From NCBI RefSeq assembly GCF_000422645.1, contig NZ_AUGL01000007.1, forward strand, positions 1 through 64,000: a stretch of 64,000 nucleotides of DNA, given 5' to 3'. Positions 58,718 through 64,000 of this stretch are shown here, piece after piece. A program made the position numbers and the translations under genes. The DNA is from Ferrimonas futtsuensis DSM 18154 (GTDB lineage Bacteria > Pseudomonadota > Gammaproteobacteria > Enterobacterales > Shewanellaceae). Position 1 is the first letter of the stretch; every line of letters starts with the position of its first letter. A model generated the notes under the pieces. The model was not told the DNA's origin. It did not search any database and saw only the letters and a list, made by a program, of their open reading frames with translations.

Positions 58718-59074
58718 ATGAAATTCGCTCTGCCCCTGCTGTTGTCGCTGACCGCCCTAAACGCTGCGGCCCAGGAGCTGGATCTCTCCATCGAAGTGGT
58801 GCTGCCCGGCGCCCAACCCATGCAACTGGACGCTCGAGTGCCCGCCAACCAGTGGAGCGACCACCAGTTGGGTGACTACCGCCTCTCGCTGCAACCCAGC
58901 ACCCAGAACGAGCAGATCACCGTAGACGCGGTGCTGACCAGCGGCGAAGGGGAGCGCCTGAACCAGCTGCTGATGCCGGCAGTGGTGATTAAGGTAGGCG
59001 AACAGGGCCGGATGGAGCTGGGTGAACCGCCCAGGATGCTGAGCTTCAGTGTCGGCGCCGAACTGGCGGAATAA
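58718..59074 (+). CDS. Small exported protein of unknown function
   Basis: 118 residues with a signal peptide (ALPLLLSLTALNA, cleavage near AA-QE). The mature part of about 98 residues has alternating hydrophobic and polar residues, suggesting a small beta-sheet protein, with two segments reading DLSIEVVLPGAQPMQLDARV and LMPAVVIKVGEQGRMEL. No cysteines in the mature chain and no known motif. ATG 58718 has GGAGACCCA upstream. It stands alone between the nqr terminator and the barrel gene. I do not recognise a family. Confidence 0.75.
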   Translation: MKFALPLLLSLTALNAAAQELDLSIEVVLPGAQPMQLDARVPANQWSDHQLGDYRLSLQPSTQNEQITVDAVLTSGEGERLNQLLMPAVVIKVGEQGRMELGEPPRMLSFSVGAELAE

Positions 59075-59421
59075 CTCCTCCCAACACCTATCTCTAGCGG
59101 CAGAGCCTCAACCAGTGCAGTCGCTAGAGTGTCAAGCCAGTTCGTCTTTTCAAACTGTTACGTCACTGCAACACACACTTTTTCCTTACAAAGTGTAATC
59201 AACCTGACGATTTAGCACGTCAGAATTTGAGATGCAGATCCCACTCTGTGAACTCCTCTTTACATTTCTTTAGGTTTGTCTGTTTTTTGTGCTTTTTCGT
59301 TTTGCATGCCACATGCACTAATGATAGCGTCTCGTGTCCGAAACGAAATTCCAGGGGAATACTTAGTAAACTCTAATTTAATTCAAGGTTAAAAACCAAA
59401 GCCTAAATTAGGACAACGATA
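59075..59421. other. 347-bp AT-rich region upstream of the barrel-metzincin pair
   Basis: No gene is visible. It is AT-rich towards its right end, where the promoter of the 59422 gene should lie. I see no terminator with a good U-tract for the gene at 58718 and no recognised operator. Confidence 0.5.
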
Positions 59422-60261
59422 ATGAAAATATGCTCATATTTAGTCGCATCCATTCTTTGGATAGCGCCTTTTTTAGCGAGTGCAGAAAATATTCAGGACA
59501 GATGGAGTGATCCTGAAGAGAGCCGCTGGTCAGGCTTTCTTGGTGTCGACTACACTCAAAACAAATACAGTGCTGGTGCATATTTAGCGGAGCGAAACTA
59601 TTCGGCCACTGCAATTATCCGCTATTCGCTGAATAAAAATTCACGGCTACAAGCCGTCATCTCCGGCTACCACGCAAGTGACGGTGATGAGTATGGAAGT
59701 CAAGGAGACTTCTGGAATGACACCTCCCTGTCCTGGTCGAGAAACAACCTCTGGAAGCCAAGTAAATCAAGTACCTTAAGTAGCGAGATACGCCTGATCC
59801 TGCCCACATCCAAGTTCTCACGAAGACAGGGTCTGGAAGTTGGTGTCCGCGGCAGCCTGCGCGTCAGCTTCAATCTGAGTGACTATGTAGAAGGCCTATT
59901 CATAGGCGACAGCATACGTTTTAGAAAGAATTTTCATGAATACAAGACTGCTGGTGATCAAAAGCTGTCCGAATACCAGGCAAGCAATCTCTTTACCATC
60001 GACTATTTTTTTGCCGACAGGTTTAACTTCAGCACCTACTTAGTCTCCAGATATGGCTGGGATTACGACGGCGACAATATCCACCCAGATCTTATTCATG
60101 GTGAAGAGCTTGGTTACCAGCTCACTGACGATATCGATATCGCCATAGGTATGACCAACGGCATCACCTACTACAACCAGGAACGTGGCACAGACCCAAT
60201 TCATGACTTAGTCGATCTCGACAAGATGAATTACTACTTCGTTGCCAACTATCAGTTTTAA
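59422..60261 (+). CDS. Predicted outer-membrane beta-barrel protein of unknown function
   Basis: 279 residues. Signal peptide with core LVASILWIAPFLA, cleavage near ASA-EN. The mature protein has many short alternating strands with aromatic girdles (YSAGAYLAERNYSATAIIRYSL, FNFSTYLVSRYGWDY) and ends NYYFVANYQF; a terminal Phe and aromatic last strand are typical BAM-recognised barrels. About 12 strands are plausible. Codon use is more AT-rich and less biased than in the neighbours, a possible sign of transfer or low expression. It lies 20 bp upstream of the metzincin lipoprotein gene and is probably co-transcribed. No family recognised. Confidence 0.75.
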   Translation: MKICSYLVASILWIAPFLASAENIQDRWSDPEESRWSGFLGVDYTQNKYSAGAYLAERNYSATAIIRYSLNKNSRLQAVISGYHASDGDEYGSQGDFWNDTSLSWSRNNLWKPSKSSTLSSEIRLILPTSKFSRRQGLEVGVRGSLRVSFNLSDYVEGLFIGDSIRFRKNFHEYKTAGDQKLSEYQASNLFTIDYFFADRFNFSTYLVSRYGWDYDGDNIHPDLIHGEELGYQLTDDIDIAIGMTNGITYYNQERGTDPIHDLVDLDKMNYYFVANYQF

Positions 60262-60281
60262 TCTTTTAAAAAGGTATCCCA

Positions 60282-63200
60282 ATGTTTAAACGGATTGCCA
60301 TTGCCGCTGCTGTGGCCGCTGCTTTGACCGGTTGCGGCGCAGAAGACAGGCCTTACGACAAATTTGAGAGACCCGCCGAAGAGATCACTACCGCCTCTTT
60401 GGACACCGAGTCCCTCTGGCTGTATATGCCCTCCACTGGCGCCGCTCCCCGCTACGCCATGACTCAGCGCGGCTTCTTCCAGGGCGATCCCAAGCTGGTT
60501 ACTCTGCGCTTTGACGAGTTCAACGGCATCTATGCCGAAGAGGTAGACCGCGACAAGCTGTCCATGGATGGTAACAGCCGCTGGGACTCAGACATCAACA
60601 AAGCCCCTGTGTTGAAGATTCCCGGTGAATTCCGTGAATACCGCTGTGCCCTCAATGCCTATGATGAGTGCACCAACAAGGAAGAGATCAACGAAGACCA
60701 AGACCGCAAGTGGACCGACGCCACTCACTTCGTGCCGGACTACGAAAAGGTTGCCACCCTGGCTCATGACAGCATGACCTGGTTCACCGCCAGCAACGTG
60801 GAAGAGACCGCCGAGCCTCGGGTTGTCTCCTACGAATACAACGCTGAAGAGGGCGTAATCAACGTCGAACTGGAGCGCACCTTCACCGCTGACCCTGAAG
60901 ATCAGTACCAGTTCGGCAACGACCCAAAAAACCTCTCTTTCAAGACTCGCTTCTTCTACTCCCTGGTGAAACTGGACAAGCTGATTACTCCTGATTACCA
61001 GCCCATCTACTATCAGGGTCGTGACCGCGCCTTCTACGGCTTCTTCGAAGACACCAAGGAGCAGCGTACCGCCACAGGTGAAACCAATGTTCAAGGCAGC
61101 GTATTCAGCCTGCTGAACCGCTTCGCCCCCAACCAGGACAGCATCGATTACTACCTGAGCGACAGCTACCACGATAAAGGCAACGAGCTGTACAAGCGCG
61201 TCACCATGGAAAGCATCGCCGACATCAACAAGTCGCTGGAAGGCACCGGGGTACCGCCAATCCGCATCGTCAACCCGGACAGCAAAGCTGGCGTTCACAC
61301 CGGAGACCTGCGCTACAACGTGCTAAACCTGATCACCGACCCTGTGGACAATGGTCTGCTGGGTTACGGCCCCTCAGCCACCAACCCACTGACCGGTGAA
61401 ATTGTTCACGCCCACGTGAATCAGTACGCCGGCGTCATCCGTGGCGCCACCCGTGCCACGTGGACCCAGTTGGTGATGCGCTACAACCGACAGGAGATTG
61501 CCCGTCCTGACGAATACAAGCCTGAAACTCAGGATCCCGCCGACACTGATGCCGAAGAGAACCTTGAAGTCAAAGCGTTCCACGACATGCTGGCTGCGGA
61601 CATGGGCGCTCCCATTGGTGTTCCAGAGCTGGCCGACAGCGAGATTGCCCAGGTTGCCGGCAGCACCATGGACACCCAGATGGCTGGCCACAACCACGCC
61701 ACAGAGAAAGCCTGGAACACTCAGCACCCGGATCTGGCCGTTCGTTCCTTCCACAAGCATCAGAAACACCTGGATATGCTCGCCGAGCAGAACGCCTACG
61801 CCGTCGAGTTCATGTGGCTGAGCACTCAGTCCAAAGGACTGGTTGAGGGCATCGATTATCTGGAAGGTGGCTACTTTGCCAACGACGAGAACACCGAGCT
61901 GAAAACCTGGGACGATCTGACTGCCGCCCAACAATCAGAGGTCAGCGACGCCATCGCCGCCCACATGTTCCGCTCCACCCTGATCCACGAACTGGGCCAC
62001 AACCTGGGCCTGCGCCACAACTTTATGGGTTCAGTGGACAAAGCCAATTTCTACTCTGAAGCCGAAGCCAAGGCCAAGGGTATGGAGAAGGTGCCTGCCT
62101 ACAGCTCCATCATGGACTACGCGGCCTCCATCTTCGATGAGCTGCCGACCTATGGTAAGTACGACATCGCCGCCCTGCGCTTCGGCTATGGCCGCCAGGT
62201 CGAAGCAGACCTGAGCACCACAGCCATCGATGAGGAGACCAACCAGCCCAAGACCACCACAGAGAAAAAATACCTATCTCTGACCAAGCTGGACAGCGAA
62301 CTGGCTGAGGACTTCAACGCCTACCCTCGCGGCATCATCCAGCAGGTACGAGACAACTATCTGGAGAGCGACGAGCTTAAGGATATCAATCTCGGTGACA
62401 ACCAGACTCTGGGCCTGACTCTGTACAACTTCTGTACCGACGAGCACACCACCACTTCGGTGCTGTGTAACCGCTTTGATGAAGGCACCAACATCAAAGA
62501 GTTGACCGATTTCCGCATTCAGCGCTACTACGACAGCTACGACACCATGAACCGTCGTAACGGCCGTCAGAGCTTCTACCAGTTCCATCAGTACAACTAC
62601 TTCCTGAGCCGCTGGGATCAGTTCCTGAATATTCGCGACGTAATTGAAAACGTCGAGGAGATTGACTACCTATTTGCCCGCTACCTAGGGGTCAGCAACA
62701 CCAACGGTCGTGTCTTCAGTGAAATCTACGCCAACAGCTGCCGCGGTGTTCCTTATGACACCATGACCAGCAACCTGCGTAACCTGTGTGATACCTACGA
62801 CGCAGCAGTCACCGCTGCCGATTTCTTCATCGATGTGATGACTCAGCCTGACAAGGTGTGTGAGCTGGAGGAGATCGCCCCAGGGGTGCCTAACCGTTAC
62901 CGCTTCGCCACCCTGTCCGACCTGTGGCGCACCTACGGCCCTGGCATGTCCGACAACCGCGACATCCCCACCAGTTGCTACGACGACGAGCTGGTAGAGG
63001 TTCTGGCCAATCAGCAGAATAAGATTGTGGTCCGCTCCGAAACCCGCGATGGCCGTATCCAGGCTAGCCTTCAGGCCAACAACCCGCATCAGAGCTCAGT
63101 TGCTTCTGTCGACCTGCTGGGCGCCTGGCCTGACAAGCTGCTGGCTGCCCAGATGCTGGTACGCCGCGACAGCCCCTTCGTAGACACCGAGAACTCCAGC

Positions 63201-64000
63201 CTGGCGCTGATCGACATCGAAGGTAAGGTAGAAGATATCTACAGCCACCTCTCCTACCTTGCCGGCAACCCCACTGCCCGCCAGCCGGTGTTTGTGGACA
63301 AGGATGGCGAGTATGTGGAGACCGTTGATCGTTACGTGCCCAGCCTGGGCAAGATGATTGACCAGTCGCCCTCTTACCTGTGGCCGATGAAGCACTTCTT
63401 CGGTTTCACTGACCAGGACTACTATGACCTTTGGTACGACCCGGCCACTCCCGATACGCCGACCCCTGAATTCCGTGCGCTATTGAATAACCTGCACAGA
63501 TACGCCTGGGCCAAAGAGTATGGTCTGAGCGACAGTGCCCTGGGCCTGATCGATGCCATCGGCCTGCGCAGGGCCGGTCCTTACGTGGACACCGAAGGCG
63601 CCATCACCTTCTCCTGGAAGGCAGACAACTTTGTGGCCACCCGCCGCAACCTGCTGGCCCAGGCCATGGCAACTCGCGCCCTCTACGGTGAAGAGCAAAA
63701 GCCCCAGGTTGAACGCCTTGGTGGTGTTGGCTACCGGGTACGCAACGCCCTGAATGTGTTCCGAGCCGCCCGAGACCACCACGAAGCGCGCCTGATCGCC
63801 ATCGCCGATGCGGATGCTCTGAAGCTGATGCAGGAAACCACCGGCTTTGCCCGCTTCTTCCTGCTCCGTAACAACTTCAAGGAGTATGAGATCGTTCGCA
63901 ACCAGGGTCAGGACAACGAAACCACCTTTAAGTGCCGTCGCCTGGAACTGGACAGCGAAACCGAAGCCCAGCGCCTGAACCGCAAGTGTAACTCCCAGGA
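60282..64000 (+). CDS. Zinc-dependent metzincin lipoprotein, N-terminal part (gene runs off the window)
   Basis: 1239 codons are visible and the frame is open to the edge. Lipobox AALTGC places the lipidated Cys near residue 17. The zinc-binding metzincin motif HELGHNLGLRH has ligands His569, His573, His579 and catalytic Glu570, followed about 40 residues later by SIMDY, the Met-turn. This pattern belongs to the large bacterial zinc-dependent metalloproteases with DUF5117/DUF5118-like N-terminal regions found in Shewanella and relatives. Likely located in the periplasm or outer-membrane leaflet. Codon use is GC-rich and biased, unlike the upstream barrel gene. Ribosome site AAAAGGTAT, 7 bp from ATG. 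Confidence 0.88.
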   Translation, partial: MFKRIAIAAAVAAALTGCGAEDRPYDKFERPAEEITTASLDTESLWLYMPSTGAAPRYAMTQRGFFQGDPKLVTLRFDEFNGIYAEEVDRDKLSMDGNSRWDSDINKAPVLKIPGEFREYRCALNAYDECTNKEEINEDQDRKWTDATHFVPDYEKVATLAHDSMTWFTASNVEETAEPRVVSYEYNAEEGVINVELERTFTADPEDQYQFGNDPKNLSFKTRFFYSLVKLDKLITPDYQPIYYQGRDRAFYGFFEDTKEQRTATGETNVQGSVFSLLNRFAPNQDSIDYYLSDSYHDKGNELYKRVTMESIADINKSLEGTGVPPIRIVNPDSKAGVHTGDLRYNVLNLITDPVDNGLLGYGPSATNPLTGEIVHAHVNQYAGVIRGATRATWTQLVMRYNRQEIARPDEYKPETQDPADTDAEENLEVKAFHDMLAADMGAPIGVPELADSEIAQVAGSTMDTQMAGHNHATEKAWNTQHPDLAVRSFHKHQKHLDMLAEQNAYAVEFMWLSTQSKGLVEGIDYLEGGYFANDENTELKTWDDLTAAQQSEVSDAIAAHMFRSTLIHELGHNLGLRHNFMGSVDKANFYSEAEAKAKGMEKVPAYSSIMDYAASIFDELPTYGKYDIAALRFGYGRQVEADLSTTAIDEETNQPKTTTEKKYLSLTKLDSELAEDFNAYPRGIIQQVRDNYLESDELKDINLGDNQTLGLTLYNFCTDEHTTTSVLCNRFDEGTNIKELTDFRIQRYYDSYDTMNRRNGRQSFYQFHQYNYFLSRWDQFLNIRDVIENVEEIDYLFARYLGVSNTNGRVFSEIYANSCRGVPYDTMTSNLRNLCDTYDAAVTAADFFIDVMTQPDKVCELEEIAPGVPNRYRFATLSDLWRTYGPGMSDNRDIPTSCYDDELVEVLANQQNKIVVRSETRDGRIQASLQANNPHQSSVASVDLLGAWPDKLLAAQMLVRRDSPFVDTENSSLALIDIEGKVEDIYSHLSYLAGNPTARQPVFVDKDGEYVETVDRYVPSLGKMIDQSPSYLWPMKHFFGFTDQDYYDLWYDPATPDTPTPEFRALLNNLHRYAWAKEYGLSDSALGLIDAIGLRRAGPYVDTEGAITFSWKADNFVATRRNLLAQAMATRALYGEEQKPQVERLGGVGYRVRNALNVFRAARDHHEARLIAIADADALKLMQETTGFARFFLLRNNFKEYEIVRNQGQDNETTFKCRRLELDSETEAQRLNRKCNSQ

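Overview
The window looks like a chromosomal segment of a marine gammaproteobacterium of the order Alteromonadales. The gene order (greA-yhbY-rlmE-ftsH-folP, secG-tRNA-Leu, rimP-nusA-infB-rbfA-truB-rpsO-pnp-nlpI, and grpE-nadK-recN-bamE-ratA-smpB-ssrA), a complete Na+-NQR operon and moderately high GC fit Ferrimonas or a near relative of Shewanella. The genus is an inference from synteny; no database search was run.

Layout. 1-2210 (minus) is the 5' end of a very large LapA-type surface adhesin, cut by the window edge. It is followed by a secreted alkyl sulfatase (3098-5188, plus). From 6154 down to 5246, and then from 34062 back to 6380, almost everything is on the minus strand. This is a housekeeping block: dnaK-dnaJ, an S9 peptidase, an M48 lipoprotein and FklB, dapB-carA-carB, greA, rlmE-ftsH, folP, tpiA-secG-tRNA-Leu(GAG), the rimP-nusA-infB-rbfA-truB-rpsO-pnp translation/RNA cluster, and nlpI. 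yhbY faces the other way at 20760. Next come an EamA permease, a LysR regulator, an SDR enzyme and a YafK-like L,D-transpeptidase (34318-37779). The grpE/nadK/recN/bamE/rnfH/ratA/smpB/tmRNA block follows (37769-45890), interrupted by an SDR gene and an iron-type alcohol dehydrogenase. The right part holds a P-type ATPase, a TonB-dependent receptor, nqrABCDEF-nqrM, a small periplasmic protein, a predicted outer-membrane barrel and the 5' end of a metzincin lipoprotein (60282-64000, cut by the edge).

How the genes work together. Protein quality control is concentrated here: DnaK, DnaJ, GrpE, FtsH, FklB, SmpB/tmRNA, BamE and several peptidases. Heat-shock (sigma-32-like) promoters are readable upstream of dnaK (two in tandem), grpE and rlmE-ftsH. 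recN carries LexA boxes. The nqr operon encodes the sodium-pumping NADH dehydrogenase expected of a marine bacterium, with its maturation factor nqrM but without an adjacent apbE. glmM is missing from its usual place beside folP, and tRNA-fMet is missing from its usual place before rimP.

Most notable signals outside the genes are: a 265-bp MITE-like element between rpsO and pnp; a promoter-structured RNA-terminator unit before rimP; two perfect, oppositely oriented DnaA boxes bracketing the -35 region of the tmRNA gene; a 20-codon leader ORF overlapping the start of nqrA; and a LapG-type cleavage motif in the adhesin. I did not find a clear, wholly new multi-gene system. The best candidates for something undescribed are the rimP-upstream RNA, the DnaA-box/ssrA arrangement and the barrel-metzincin gene pair.
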